Origin: Exophiala sp. HKRS030
Taxonomy: Eukaryota > Ascomycota > Eurotiomycetes > Chaetothyriales > Herpotrichiellaceae
Assembly: GCA_023897205.1 (NCBI GenBank)
Contig: JAHWDD010000002.1
Coordinates: forward strand, 5,704,001 to 5,768,000
Direction: 5' to 3'
Length of the DNA stretch: 64,000 bases
The notes below the pieces were generated by a model. That model did not search any database. It was not told the origin of the DNA and saw nothing but the letters and a program-made list of their open reading frames with translations. Position 1 is the stretch's first letter. Every line of letters starts with the position of its first letter. Below, piece after piece: positions 34,645 through 47,300 of this stretch. The translations under genes were made by a program, and so were the position numbers.

Positions 34645-36513
34645 TTAGCCACTCGATCTCCTTGAGCTGCGCATTGAACGTCTGAGCGGTGGCGTTCCAT
34701 TGACCACGATCAATGAGTCACTGACCTCTCTGTTCAAGGATGGTCGCGGTTGGGTTGTGTCATTGCCATAAGTATTTCCTTGAAGTCTCGCACCTTCTTC
34801 CGCCACTGGAGTCGATGGAGAATATGAGCCATTGTGCATATCATCCTCGAAATCCTCATCGTTGTGGTGAATGAGCATGCCGATTTTCATTTGAGTTCTC
34901 CCACCCACACCGTTCTTCAGGGAATTGCTGTGGGGCACTTCTGAAGGTCGCCCATTGTCCTGTACGTCAGGTGCAGGTGTCAGGGATGGCGTCGTACGTA
35001 GACTGTCGGGTTCAGCATTTCCCCTTGGTCTCGTAGCTCGTCTTGATTTCGCCGGTGTCCTAGGCGCTTTGTGGTCGCCGTCAACAAGATCTTTCTTTCC
35101 ACGAGGCCGCTTGTCCAAGTCCATGTTCTTCCAGAACGCCCATTTCTTGAACATGCTGAAGCTTCGCACTGGATTGATACCTGTGATGATCTTTTCTTTC
35201 CAATCGGCTGCCTTGACCGGATCGGGATGCAGCCAAGAATGGTGCTGCTTAACCGCTTCAACAAGTTCAGCGTCTGTCCACTTCCGGTTCAGTAAGTCTT
35301 CGGTAGAAAACTGACTCCATTCGAGATCTCCTGTATGTACAGGTGCAGGTGTTTGTCTAACAGGGAGAGCCGCTGCAGCGATTGCTTTACGTTCAGCAGC
35401 CTCTCTTTCTTCTCTCTCTCTCGCTTCTCGTGCCTTGGTATATTGGTTGGGGTGCTTAGGCTTAACAGCTTTGGCAGCCTCTTGCGCCTCCTTGGCTTCT
35501 TTTGCTTCTCTTGCTTCCCTTGCTTTGGTGTACTGGTTTGGATGTTTTGGTCGAGGCGCCGCCGCTGCCGCTGCGGCGGCAGCGGCACGAGCTTCTCTTT
35601 CTCTGGCTTCCCGAGCCTTTGTGTATTGATTCGGGTGTTTTGGTCTGTCCGGATCATTATTGAGCCTACGACGTTTGGAATTTGGGGTCTCGGCACCATC
35701 GGCGCCGGGTGTGTCAGTTCCCCTCTTGCTAGAGCCGACAGATGGTGCCTCTGAGACATCTCGTGTTGCTGGGACCTTAGTCCCATTGAATCTGGTAATC
35801 CTGACGATACGTTGATCGACCACTTTTTGTGGTGTAACAGCTCCATTGATATTTTCGCCAGGTTTTGACAGCGCCTCATTCGTATTGTCATCAGCCGTGG
35901 ATCTGACGTACTTAATATTGTACTCGTTGTGGTGGACTTGTTGTCGTGGAATGAAAAATTTGCCATTCTTCTTCAGAGGCGTCCAGCCGTCCAGATTGGG
36001 GTTGTGCTTTAACTTGGCCTCGATTTCTTTCTTCTGTTTCTCGGTGGGGACAAAACCGCCTTGCTCGAATGGCTCTTGATTGAGGCGTACATCATGCTTT
36101 TCACGGTCGGTAACGTCATCAGCCGCCCGGTTGCCGATGGCTGCCGCTCCAAGTAATGCAGGGCGATTTGACTCATATTTATAGCCATAAAGAACAGCTT
36201 CTTTTTGTTCCTCAAAGACATCAAGAGGTGGAAGGGCTTGTGGGTTCTTGTGCTTGGCGGTGCCCTTGATCCGACTGATTTGCCGCTCTAGATCCAGATA
36301 CTCGTCTTGGGCGAGCTTCATTGCCAGCTGGTTGTTAAGACTGGTGACATAAAGCTGCTCACGGCTCATACCAGGAATCTTGATTAGGAATGTTGATGGT
36401 TCGTTGAGTGGTAAAAAGCCATCATCGTTGAGCTCCTTGGATGAGTAAAGCAAGGGTCGTTCAGCATCCCCAAAGGTAGATTTCCATAACGACTCGACGT
36501 CCGCACCTGCCAT
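34645..36513 (-). CDS. Unrecognised 622-residue protein with three PKHPNQYTKAREARE repeats
   Basis: The gene has a single exon with a good start context (CCACCATGG). I do not recognise the family. The N-terminal 200 residues look folded and conserved (SLWKSTFGDAERPLLYSS, DDGFLPLNEPSTFLIKI, PNLDGWTPLKKNGKFFIP). A basic stretch SKRRRLNND near residue 280 could be a nuclear localisation signal. Three copies of PKHPNQYTKAREARE begin at residues 291, 322 and 352, separated by Ala- or Glu/Lys-rich spacers. A Trp-rich region (about 412-470: WTDAELVEAVKQHHSWLHPDP, MFKKWAFWKNMDLD) may be a small helical domain. The tail is Ser/Arg-rich (RRSMRSSRRSSG). A nuclear or chromatin role is a guess from composition. 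Its neighbours on the same strand, the BuGZ-like gene and uch37, give no direct clue. Confidence 0.85.
   Translation of the reverse strand: MAGADVESLWKSTFGDAERPLLYSSKELNDDGFLPLNEPSTFLIKIPGMSREQLYVTSLNNQLAMKLAQDEYLDLERQISRIKGTAKHKNPQALPPLDVFEEQKEAVLYGYKYESNRPALLGAAAIGNRAADDVTDREKHDVRLNQEPFEQGGFVPTEKQKKEIEAKLKHNPNLDGWTPLKKNGKFFIPRQQVHHNEYNIKYVRSTADDNTNEALSKPGENINGAVTPQKVVDQRIVRITRFNGTKVPATRDVSEAPSVGSSKRGTDTPGADGAETPNSKRRRLNNDPDRPKHPNQYTKAREAREREARAAAAAAAAAAPRPKHPNQYTKAREAREAKEAKEAQEAAKAVKPKHPNQYTKAREAREREEREAAERKAIAAAALPVRQTPAPVHTGDLEWSQFSTEDLLNRKWTDAELVEAVKQHHSWLHPDPVKAADWKEKIITGINPVRSFSMFKKWAFWKNMDLDKRPRGKKDLVDGDHKAPRTPAKSRRATRPRGNAEPDSLRTTPSLTPAPDVQDNGRPSEVPHSNSLKNGVGGRTQMKIGMLIHHNDEDFEDDMHNGSYSPSTPVAEEGARLQGNTYGNDTTQPRPSLNREVSDSLIVVNGTPPLRRSMRSSRRSSG
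35404..35646 (-). repeat. Three in-frame copies of a 15-residue coding unit
   Basis: The region codes for PKHPNQYTKAREARE three times with spacers of 16 and 15 residues. The DNA copies differ at wobble positions, so the unit is old and kept by selection at the protein level rather than newly duplicated. Confidence 0.85.
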
Positions 36514-37373
36514 GGTGGCGTTTGGAATGCCGGAGTTACAACAAGAAGCACGCGCAAGCCGACAGGATATGACAGTATGATGTTTGGTGTCAAAATGAAG
36601 AAATTAAGTGGATGAGTGCTGTAATCGACTCGATGAACCTGATCTTGCGGCTAGGGGTTGCAAGGAAGTAGAAGGAATGAGCCTTCAAAAATTGGAGGAA
36701 AAGATCTTAAAGGTCTTCAAGAGAATGATCTGATTGTGATGCGTTCATGTTTGTTCACATGCACAATGGTAGCCTGGGTAGTGAATAAGCAAATCTGGCC
36801 GAAATATTGGAAGTGCTCGATCGCTAGATGAGGCAGTATTCCTCACCTCGGAAAGTGGCCAATCACATCCGGCGGAAGACGGGAGGCAGTGGCGTTGATC
36901 TAACCTAATGCGGTGATATCTTGGCTTTGGAAATATCTCACTCCCTACCGGTCATGCTATCCACAAGAGGTGCTGTATGTATGTCGAGCCAGTAGACGAC
37001 TTTACAGGGCTCAAGGCATCGCTTGAGCTTCTTCAAACGACAGTCTGCATTGTGAGTTGCAGATTGGTTGTCATGGGCACACTTGGGTACAAACCCCAAT
37101 CACGTGTTGTTTCAGACCTGATCGTTTGGAGTGACTTTACAAACTGGTACTAGGTTGGTAGGCGTGACTTGTATGCCTTTACTCTACGTTACTGTTTGTT
37201 GGAGACTGAAGTAAATCGTAGTGGATGGTGAATGTTTGCTAGCTTCTGCTCCCAGTCGTGATTTCGTGTGGCATCGTCGAAAGTTACGGACGAGGCTAGT
37301 CTCAACTTCAAGTTCCTGACTATCTTTTGATTGTGGTGGACATGGTCACAGTGAACAAGGAGTACGATACAAA
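36514..37373. promoter_or_regulatory. Intergenic region upstream of the 622-residue protein gene
   Basis: These 860 bp hold the promoter of the repeat-protein gene and the uch37 3' UTR. A minus-strand frame at 37189-37557 overlaps uch37 and is its shadow. Nothing else is seen. Confidence 0.5.
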
Positions 37374-38541
37374 TCAGCCAGCAAGTTCCTGGCCCCTTGC
37401 TGCACGCTCCCTCAGTCTCTTCTCGGTCGTCTTCTTGGCCTCGGCTACCCAGGAATCGTAAGTGCCTTCCTTGAGCTTCTGACCAACCACACCCTTGAGA
37501 ATCTCGCCCGTAAAGCCGACAAAGTTGTGACGTCGAAGGGCATTTTCCCAGTCCCACTGTGCCCGCTTCCGCCTTTCCCTCGCCAGGCTCTCATAGTCCT
37601 GGAATTCCTGTGCTTTGACACGCAAGTCCTGACAGACGGCCATTAGATTGAAGCGTACTTCCCCGGCGGATACCGCTCGATGCGTCTCTGCAAGACGGGA
37701 ATGATCTTGTCGGGAAATTCGTCTGGCGAACAGTCACCATGTGATATTGGGTATGGTTGCAGTCCGTCCAATTCGTAGAGTATTCCGTGGTGACAAGTGT
37801 ATCCAATAAAGTGAAAGACGTCTTCTGATCCAGCATTTGGGTCTCGTTGAGTTTCGTCGGCGAATGGACTTGACCTTGCAAAACTGTTGTGGGTTTCTCT
37901 GATCAGGTCGGAATTCGATAAAGATTCTCCCCTGAGACCTGCATCAAAGCCTGTTGTGAAGTCTTTGAACTCTTTCAATGATGGACCGATATCTATTTTT
38001 GTCTGGCTCGCATCTGCACCAGTTGTGGCTTGGTTGGATGATTTGTCGTTATTGAGAATAACGGAGAGGATAGCCTGTGTGCCACAAGCGTTCTGGATCG
38101 TCTGTGCGGCGAAGAAGAGATCGTGCTCGTCGACGGCCGCGGGATCATAGGAGCCATCTTGCGGTGCACCCTTATTTTGCGAAGAGGATCCTATCCATTT
38201 GAAGAGAAAAATGACACCATATACGGGACTGCGTCGAAGATGAAATGTCAGAGTCGATAATTTGATAGCCGATTTAGAGGACAGAAGTAGAGGGCAGGGC
38301 TACGCACGAGGCTCACGTTACCTCAAAGCACGTATTGAATCTGCGTCCAGAGAAATTAGTTCTTCAAACTGCACACCATTGACGCCAAGTTGCTCGATGA
38401 GAGAAGTGAAGACACCCTGCCATTATAGACACGTCAGCTTCGGTCAGTGGAGTAGACGGCGAGTACGAGTTTGAGGACTGGGCAACTCACCTCGTCAGAT
38501 TCGATAGTGCTCCATCCGCCGCTGGAAGGGTCCTCGGCCAT
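37374..38541 (-). CDS. uch37: Ubiquitin C-terminal hydrolase Uch37/UCHL5 (apparent frameshift)
   Basis: Uch37 is a cysteine protease of peptidase family C12 that trims ubiquitin on the 26S proteasome, bound through Rpn13 where present. Exons are 38491-38541 (MAEDPSSGGWSTIESDE), 38322-38416 (GVFTSLIEQLGVNG...) and 37374-38228. The introns, 74 and 93 nt, have GT..AG ends. The catalytic Cys is in QTIQNACGTQAILSV, His in DVFHFIGY, Asp in LYELDGLQPYP. The C-terminal helical domain (RVKAQEFQDYESLARERRKR, RRHNFVGFTGEILKG) binds Rpn13-type partners. At 37661-37664 (CCCC) the frame breaks: RYPPG should continue EVRFNLMAVCQD in the next frame. One more base in the run restores it and gives about 333 residues, the family length. 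Confidence 0.92.
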
Positions 38542-41500
38542 CCTTGGGCAACAGGGTGATAGAGGCGTCGAAGAGGACGGTCTGTAGTGTTGTAAAAGTG
38601 TCCGTGGGTTGAGTGTTGTTGGACGAGTACTTTGAACTTCAATGGTGGTAGATGCGTAGGTGTAGGTGATGGTGATGGGTTAATCGGTTTGTCACACACG
38701 CGTTGAGTGCTTGATTGGATTGAATTTGTTACGACGAAATCAAGGCCACGCTAAAGCCTTGACGGATATGTTTCCCGACGCAGGGCAGCTGCGCATGGCA
38801 TGACGCAGGTCTCTTCAGTTAGGCGGGAACGCTCGATAACTTTCCAGTTAAGGTACGGAGGACTCCATAGTTTGTAGCTTGGGTGGAGTGGTCACTAACT
38901 ACCTAGGTAATTAGCTAGTCGTCTACTTAAGCAGAGGCCTCGGCGTTGGTGTTAAGGGTCTAGCCTTGGGCATCATCACTACAGGACTTGGCCCTAACTT
39001 AACTAGAATTGTATATTGCAACCTCGAGCTTTGGTTCTGAAAAACACCTCCGCGGATTGTCTGCTCTTGTAGCACCCCTTGGAGGTCGAGTCTAGGGACG
39101 ACGGGCCCTGAAGTCGTGCAAGAGGCACCTCCCCCATTGGCCATGGCCCTGACAGACTCACTCCAATCCTCACCACGGCGAATGCGCAGTCAGCATATTC
39201 TCCGCTCATCACCCCTCGGTGTCACTGTCGCTGGAAAGCCGCGGCGGTGGTCCATAGTTTCTAACTCCCTTGAGAGCCTTAACTACAGGCTAAACATTCT
39301 GCTTTGTGGATGTCTCAGGCCCAATGTCGCCTACTGTCCAGATACGTACCTGACTACACAGCTGCGGCATACGGAGCCGGTCTTTGGTCAGTGATATCTG
39401 CTCGGGACAACCGACCGACGATCGAGAGAGTCTTCGCACGTCAAAATCATCCCGCTATCTCTCTTTGCCAGTCATGTCCTGGGCTTCTCATGACCTGTGG
39501 CGGTTGGTCGGCCGCATTGCACGCCTTTTGACCGAGCACAGCCAATGTTGCAACGTGAGAAGTTAGTTAACTAGAACTGTCGATATCTACAACTGTAAGC
39601 ACCGTCGATATCCTGCTTACCCACCTAGATGAACCACAGTTAGTTAGGGCACAACAAGGTAATTTCTACTCGATTCATCCAAGTCCTTACGCAGACGCAG
39701 GGTCGGCCGTCGTTTGATAGCGTCAAGATGCGATTCTTCCTGCAAGGGCACCCGTTTTGCACGTATATATTCGGTTACATCGGAGACCAGATTCCACACA
39801 CGAGCTTACTTGTGCTTGCTCGCCCGCCGATGGGCCGAAGGTGACACTGTATGACTTCTTCTTTAAGTCCATTCCTGGGGTCAACCGAGGACCTATGTAA
39901 CCAAACCTAAGGCGTAGGGTGTGGCCAGGTTGGAATGTGTGTGTGCTATTTTCGAACCTTTTTTTCGTTTTTTCGGATTCTCGACCCTGCGTCCTTGAAC
40001 CCGAGTACGCGGCAAACCTTAGACACGCTGGGGGCGCTGGGGCCGATGGGGGCTAACTAAGGAGGCCCTGCCCCGCCGTACTGGCACACTGACTAATACA
40101 GTAACCGTGGATGAGTTTCGATTCTGAGGAGCCATTGAAAAAACAACCTCGTATATCCCCCTGCGCGTGAGAGTTTCCACTCTGTCCCAGCAGTGATCCC
40201 TGCAGGACGATCGATTCAGATCTAGCTCGCGCAAGAACCAAAGTGCGCGAAGAAAAAGATGAGAGCTGTCAGTTTGGACAATCGCCGATTTCAGGCACAG
40301 ATGAGGGGGCGGAGAGGGGGAAAGGGCCTTAGCCTCAGCTATGTAAACTAGTTAGGGGTCTATGGCCAGAGAATCCGCCAACTAAACTAACCCAGCCTAC
40401 CTGCCTTCTAGGTGCCTTCTTACCAGACCAACTACTCTAGACATGGAACCAACTACTGTAAGTTAGGTAGCTAGCTAACTATGCAACTATGCAACTCTCC
40501 CAGTCGAGAAGCGTCTACTAGCCCTTACTTACAGTAGGCAATCAACCTTTCTCCGGTCTGGGCTAATGAGCACCCGAGTCACCGGTCGTTAACAAGACAG
40601 ATACAGTACATTCTGTACTGTAGTGTGTGTATCGACGGGAGTATGTAAACTAGTTAGCTAGTCTTTTCGTAAATGCAGCAGAAAGTACAGGTGAGCTTGT
40701 CTCCGCTAGTTAGTCACTTGATTAGTGTTTGGTGCATCACCTTTCTCTCCCTCTTTTGACGTGCCAACTAAGTGCCTTGGATAGCTATGTACTCCGTAGT
40801 CAGTTACTGAGGCCCAAGCTTTTTCTAGGTGGGGCTGAAGATATACCCAACTTAGGTACTTAATAGACCTAATGTACCTATTCCGATCATACCGAGTACT
40901 TGCATCTAATTAGGTCTGTACTGTAGCTACTGTTTCTGCTACGGTAATGGTTACGGTTACGGGTACGGTGATTTGTATTATGAGTGTCTGAGCTAGGCGT
41001 GGTAGGCAGCCAGGCAGGCAGGCAGGTAGGTACCCGTGGTATCTAATCCCATTGTACCCCGTATGTCGTCAGGAACCCTCCCAAAATTGGGCAGTTAGTT
41101 AAGGTTGGCTTGTTGCTCAGCCGCTTGAGCCCCTCCATCTCCCCCCTCCTGCCCAGAAAGTACGCCTAAATTCGAGGTCTCCAGGTAAACGAGAACACGT
41201 GGACCGAGCATCAACGGGTAGATATGTGGCCCCAATCCAATAACCAGCGATCAGTAATTAGGTAGTAACCAGGAGCATTTGGACGAAAATCATTTCAGAT
41301 CAAGTACTGTAATGGTGCCACCGTGCCTGTGGCCAGAGAAAGTGATGCAGAAAGCCCTCAGCCTTCAACCAGCAGCTGTCATGCATATCAGTAGCGAGTA
41401 TCATGGCGTGTGTATATGTATGTGTCTGGGTGTGCGTGCGCTCAGCCCGCGATTGACTGGTGAATGAACATTTGCCTCGTCGTCACGAGTCACCTTGCCT

Positions 41501-42414
41501 TTTACCGACCTACCCCGTAGACGTAGACGCTGCTGGAATCCGATGCAGTCAATAAATGGACCACCCAAAGCAGACGATACACGCCACTTTTACAGCCACT
41601 CATTTTCAGCTCTCATGTCTTGGTGCATTCAACTGCTACTTGGAGTCAAAGGTCCAATAGGGAAAGTGTAGGCGGACGAGCAGCCGTGACACACCAGAGC
41701 CCACTGTGTGTCTGTGACCCCGTCAACTTGTGCGAACAAAGACTGTCACAATCGAGATTGGATTGAACATACAGCTGAACATGATATCAAAAGCCATCAC
41801 AAACATCTTCCATACACAGGTGTTCAGGCCTAGCATCGCCGAGCATCAAAACTAACACTTGTCAGCTTTCAGAAAGACATTCTGATACGCATTTGACCAA
41901 TGCGGCCGACCGGCTATATCGCTGCCGCTTGGTCTGCTCTCCGCTGCAACGAACGGAGCACTCCCTCCCAACCACTCCCCAAATACTGTTCTGCTTGACG
42001 CTGACACCTCCAAGACCGCCGAGATTCCTCTTGAAACTTTTGATCACATCCGTCCGTCGCATGGTAAACCTTTCTTCCTCCTGCCCTTGTCATGCTAACC
42101 GTACGCTTGTCGCTTGTCGCTTGTCGTTCCATCGCTCGTCAAATTGTTTCCCTTCCTTTCTATCAAAAACGCCTCGCTAGCTCAACCAGTATCTTGTAGA
42201 ACTTCGTCATCTCACGTAATCGTCGCTTGGCCTATCTAGCTCAAGTCATTGGCCCAGGCCGAACTGGTGTCGCCCATTCAGTGCGTCCTATCGTTGCTGC
42301 GGTAGTCATGCTGTTGTAATCCAGGTGAACCCAATGGTCCCGGAGCTTGTCCTGTGTTGGTCCTGTGTGAAATGAATACTCAGCTCGCCCAATCTATCGC
42401 GGTGACGTCCCATC
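38542..42414. other. Large gene-free region (3.9 kb)
   Basis: No gene is supported. TACGGAG/CTCCGTA words are at 38854, 39370 and 40793. There is a perfect 9-bp inverted repeat with a 3-nt loop (40602-40622) and short CAGG repeats near 41010-41030. TTAGTTAG and CTAACTAACT motifs are scattered through 38890-40700. Open frames are short and show no domain. The right end holds the 3' UTR of the transcription factor gene, the left end the uch37 promoter. Confidence 0.6.
40602..40622. repeat. Perfect short inverted repeat
   Basis: TACAGTACA and TGTACTGTA flank TTC, forming a 9-bp perfect hairpin or a symmetric protein site in a gene-free region. Confidence 0.85.
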
Positions 42415-44347
42415 TTACGTCCAAAGCTGTGAAGGAGTGACGAACCGAGTACTCATATTCATGCTGCCGTATGGATTGTACGGAGGCTGAATCTGCCCAA
42501 AGTAATCCACGCGGGAATTTTGCATCTCATGACTGCTTCGAGGTTGTTGTTGTGATTGCTGCTGCTGCGGCTGCTGATGGTGTTGATGCTGATGTGTTGG
42601 CGAGCCATACACCATACTCATTGCATGCCCAGAACTGCTCGAGCTCATGGTTCGCTCACCCATCGAATGAGTGCGTGACAGGCTTCCAATTGATGACATT
42701 GACGACTCTCGTCGCACATCTCCAGGTGGTCCGCCGGAGAAATAAGATCCACCAGGCAATGGGAGACTGCTAGGTGCGTGGAGAGGTGAGTTTGAATACA
42801 TGGATTGTGATGAGATATCCGTAGCTGGAGAGGCTAGAGGCATGTGAGGACCCACATATGGACTTCCATGAGGTGAATGGTGGTAAGCCTCCATGCTATG
42901 GCTACTCTGACTATTGTGCCGTTGTCGTAAGCGGTAAGAGGTCATGATCTGCACCGGTACGTCTATCAGTGATAGCGCCACCTGTATGCTCGCATCTTGC
43001 GGTTGAGTCGTCCGCCTTGTCCTCAAGACATCATGGATTCTCTCCAGAGGTAAGACGGACATGCTTCCAAGGTAAGCACCCCCGATTTCCGGGAACATCG
43101 GCTCTACTGCCAATGCACTTGCATACAGATGTGAAAGTAATGTCAATGCCGCCAAGTCTGAATCTCCTCCCTGAAGGATCAAAGGAGGCAACCAGAATAT
43201 TAGATCTCGTAGTGGTTGAAGGCGTGGAAAAGTTTGTTCCGGCGGTTGTGAGTGGAGGTCTCTTTGTAAATCTTGAATGTAGTCCACAAGTTGGCCAGCA
43301 TGGTCTGCCAAATCTTCATTATGCGACAGTCTGATTCGTAAATTATGTAGAGCAGTGGTCACTTGTTCGATCCTCCGGAGATCTTCGTGTGGAATGGGTG
43401 ATTGCGCATGCGGCATAGTAGGCGTCGCAGGAGTTCTGGCCCTAGCAACTGATCGTTGATTATCCAGATACCTTGCCAGCTCGGATTCGTGGACCCAGGG
43501 TCTCATCGCGTTCATCACCTAGACGAAGTCAGTCTGTGAAGACAATATCGAACTCTCACATAGTTACAGTTGAAACCCCTTGCTGCAGAGATGCCCAACT
43601 TCGCCTGGAATATTCATCAGTCGCCTTGAGCATGTAAATGGAGTCATGTGTACCTACCACTCCGTGGCTTGCCAAGATAATAACATTGATGCTGCCAAAA
43701 TCGCCTCAGAATTATCCCGCGAGAAAGCACCGATGGCTTCATGTAAGCCCTTTAGGGCAACCCCTCGATGATGATAGGCAAGGTTCTCCGTGTCACCATT
43801 TTTTGTCTGCCACGCAAGATGAGACGCTGAGAGGGCCAGCAACGCGCTCATGACAAAGTCATGTGAAAGCGCAGTGTTAATTAGTCTGTTCAGAGGTTAA
43901 CCAAGATTTCATTTCGCCCTTAGGAGAAGCTCACGTCGCCATTTTCGATCCCCATGCGGTGCAAGATCCATAACCCTTTGCATGCATATCTGTTGACAAC
44001 GTGACCATGTGGTGTATTAAGCGAAGATCTATGGTCGAGAATCGAGTCCAGTAGTCCGGGTCACGCATTTGCAACTCTGGTAGGGGAGACTCTCCCGTGA
44101 GCCGCCAATTATCCAAGCGACGCTGTAATTCTGGCGACATCAGAAGATCTGGGGGCTTGGATCCTTTCAACGGTTCTTCTCCTGCCACTGGCATGTCCAT
44201 GTAGTCACAGCGACAATTATGCTTGGTACAGTTTCTGCATTGTGGAAAACTCTCATCACAGCGAATATGGCGCTTTTTGCATGTCCGGCAACCTTTTCGA
44301 GACTTGGTATGGCTCTTTCTCGGAGGACCTCCACCTGGCCCGGCCAT
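42415..44347 (-). CDS. Zn(II)2Cys6 transcription factor (Upc2-like group)
   Basis: Four exons (43935-44347, 43658-43885, 43568-43604, 42415-43518) with introns of 49, 53 and 49 nt encode 593 residues. The N-terminal zinc cluster GCRTCKKRHIRCDESFPQCRNCTKHNCRC has all six Cys and follows SHTKSRK, as in regulators of the Upc2/Ecm22 type. The middle part (MSALLALSASHLAW, YHHRGVALKGLHEAIGAFS, AASMLLSWQATEWRSWASLQQG) matches the fungal-specific regulatory domain of this group. The C-terminal 150 residues are Ser/His/Gln-rich (HQHQHHQQPQQQQSQQQ). Its target genes are unknown. Sterol or lipid control is known for some relatives only. It lies alone between two gene-free regions. Confidence 0.9.
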
Positions 44348-47300
44348 TCTTGCCTGCGCCGCCAGATCTGGGACTTATTGAGCTCGGGAAAAGTTCGATG
44401 TGTGTGGGGTATGCTTGGGGCCAGTGATTTTGCTGCCAGGCGAGAGGATGGTGAAAAGATATGTGGAAATAATACAGGAAATAGTAATCAGAAAGCCCAC
44501 TCCCAGAAATGATACTTTCACAACAACCAGTGCAAAAAGAGTAAGTCAGGTTGGCAATGTGACTGTCCAGACGAGGCCTGAAAGAGGACAGAAACAACGA
44601 GATAAATCCTCGTGTGTTGGTAAGGCTGAATGTTGAGTTGGCCCCCACAGAAGCCCGTATTTGAAGGGCGAGAATCGGGGGAGAATGTGCGTTGCTCCGG
44701 CCAAATACCACTCAAATGGCTACCAGTGATGACGGGAGGAATGATTTGCTTTGAGACCACGTGAAGAGAGTATGGTCTTTTACTACCGCAATCATGTAAG
44801 GTCAGTGGGAGTCGCTTCGTCGACTATGACATCGTTGGGTCAGCATTGGCATCGGGACACGATGTGGTCGAGAGAGTCGGAAGATGGGTTGCCACGAGGG
44901 TTTCCTCGCATGAAGTACGAAGTCGTGCCCTTGAAATAGAATGATCGTGGACACGGCGCGGATGCGGCTGGAAGCAAATCACAATCGAAGCTACTGCACC
45001 AGCTAGAGGGGCTTCCAAAGCAGGGTGCAATAAGATGAGGGAGGCTCAGCCTCGAACTCTCAAGCGGCATGTTCCATGAGCTGCAGGTATGATCAACGAT
45101 CATGTTTGGATTCAAGGCTACCAATTTAGCTGGTACCAGACCCTGACGCAAGTGGAAGTCGGATGAACCACATCAGAAAAGGTTTACCTCATGTTAATGC
45201 AGGTGAGCAGATGGACACAGACCAGGCATCAGATCCGCCAGTGGTCAAGAGTGTGCTGTTGAAGTGTTTGGTCATCAGCTTGCCCAACACAATCACATTT
45301 TCAACAAGTACCCGCAAAGTTGCCCTGCGGTTCGCTTTCCTGGGTTTAGTCAAGAGTGACTAAAACAGCCGTGGATGGTTTCCTCACCCTGCCCTTGCCC
45401 GAGCAGCCTGGCACTCGTGCCCATGCATCTCCCTCGCCAGTTGAATTGTGGGCAGCAGGGTTGTCGCAAAGCTCGAATCAATTTTGGCATGGGCATCTTA
45501 CAAGCAATGACCCTGGCCAATGAAGGATGCGCAGAGGTCGGGATTTACCAGGATCCGCAAAGGAGGAGCGCCAAAAGTTTGGAAATCGGTAGCGGAGGTC
45601 GGAAGTCCATGGCAGTTTGGATGGACTTGGAACCCTAGTGCCGCCAATCAGTAACATGAGACTGAGTATTCTTGTTTCGATCGCGGGGTATGCCATCACC
45701 TTACAGCGGCGAAGTGAATTCTTGGGCCATTCCTCGTGATGAGAAAACCACATTGATGGGCCAAACTGGAGCCTGTGGACAGGGCCTTGGTCTTGGGATT
45801 GGACAAAGGGATCCGATCAGGGTTTTTACCGACCAGGCATGATTTAGCCTCAGAAAAAGCATGGACCACCTGCAGCCCTGTCAAAGATGACAAGTTTATT
45901 GGGATGATGGAATTGAGGTGCGTGAAAGGGTGGGGTCTGATGAAAACGTGCGGATGGAGAAACAAGGCTTGCTTGGTAGGGTGGAACGATAAATCTGAGG
46001 ATCCCGACTATTCTGATTCTGTACGGAGTAGTTTAGGTGCCAGCCGGTGTGAGCCTGTGGACTGTCGTGGAGGTCGTTGCAGTCGTGGCAGTCGTGGCAG
46101 TTTGATGCTGGGTCTAACCGGGTCAGGAGATACTACGGAGTGGACCGTACTTTGTGCCTCGAAGTGGATGGTGGACGAGGGTGGCACTGGGTTGTCAACG
46201 ACTCGACGGTGGTCCTGCCAAGCGAAGCTGAAGGAAGTGGTGGCGCCAGGACGCTTGAGGTGAACAGGTGAGTGAAGAAATGGGAAGCTGGTAACTAAAA
46301 CTAGTCAGTGCGAGTGAGCGAGCGAGGAGAGGAGTGGTTGGAGAGTTGAAACTCGGGACGCAAAGGGCTGTTGCTGCTAGAGGCGTCGGGTGCTGCCACA
46401 AGATCTGTGTGGTGGGATTCAGGCTACACCATTTTCATGCAGCAATGGCGCTCTCTAGCAGGTCAGTAGGTTTGGAGCCCTGCAGCAGCCGATTGAATCT
46501 TGCACTAACTGGGACCACCGAGCAGTCAAGACTCAAGACGCAAGACGCAAGAGTTGTGAGTCTGTGAGTCCTCCGACCCGATCTTCTGGCGCAGTTGAGA
46601 GGGGTGGTTTTTTGAGGTGACCAGTGACCAGTGACCACACAGTATTGTTGAAATGGTCAAATTTGTGTGCGAGCAGTACAGTACTCCGTAGGTGAGCAGT
46701 GAGGAGCAAGACCAACTAACTAACTAGTTAGGTAGTTAGAGTGTCGATAGGGTCCAGAGATGAGGAAATCTCGATCCAGGTCCCCGCAGTTCCTTCCTTC
46801 CATTCAACAACATCCACCAAGCACTGCAGGCACGATGGACCAATGCTCCGTAGACACCTTCCAGGTTCTCACAAAGTGGCATAATAAGCCGCTTTTCTTG
46901 GTGAAAGTTCCTGGTCGCCCTTGTCCTTTACTTTCAATATTCAATTTGCTAAGTACTGGGGTAATAATGGAGGAGTAACAAGCCCTCTGCCCCTAGAACC
47001 TTAGACGACGCCCGCTTCGGTGTTCTCTGTACTGTCTGATTAAAAGAGTGCTCTGTAGGCCTTGCTGTCCTTCTCGACACCGCTTGGCTACCTAAACAGT
47101 ACCTCCCAGCTCCCTGCCTACTTATGGATCCGTGCTACGGACTGCGCAGGTACGTCTGTAATAAGCTACCTGAATTGGTTGCTAGTCGTCCGACGGAAAG
47201 TCTAACTGGGTATACATATACCTAGATACCATGTAGGTCCCTTGGGTAAATCAGTCAGCGACAATAGAGCGCATCTGTACCTTATTTAGGTACTCTGTAT

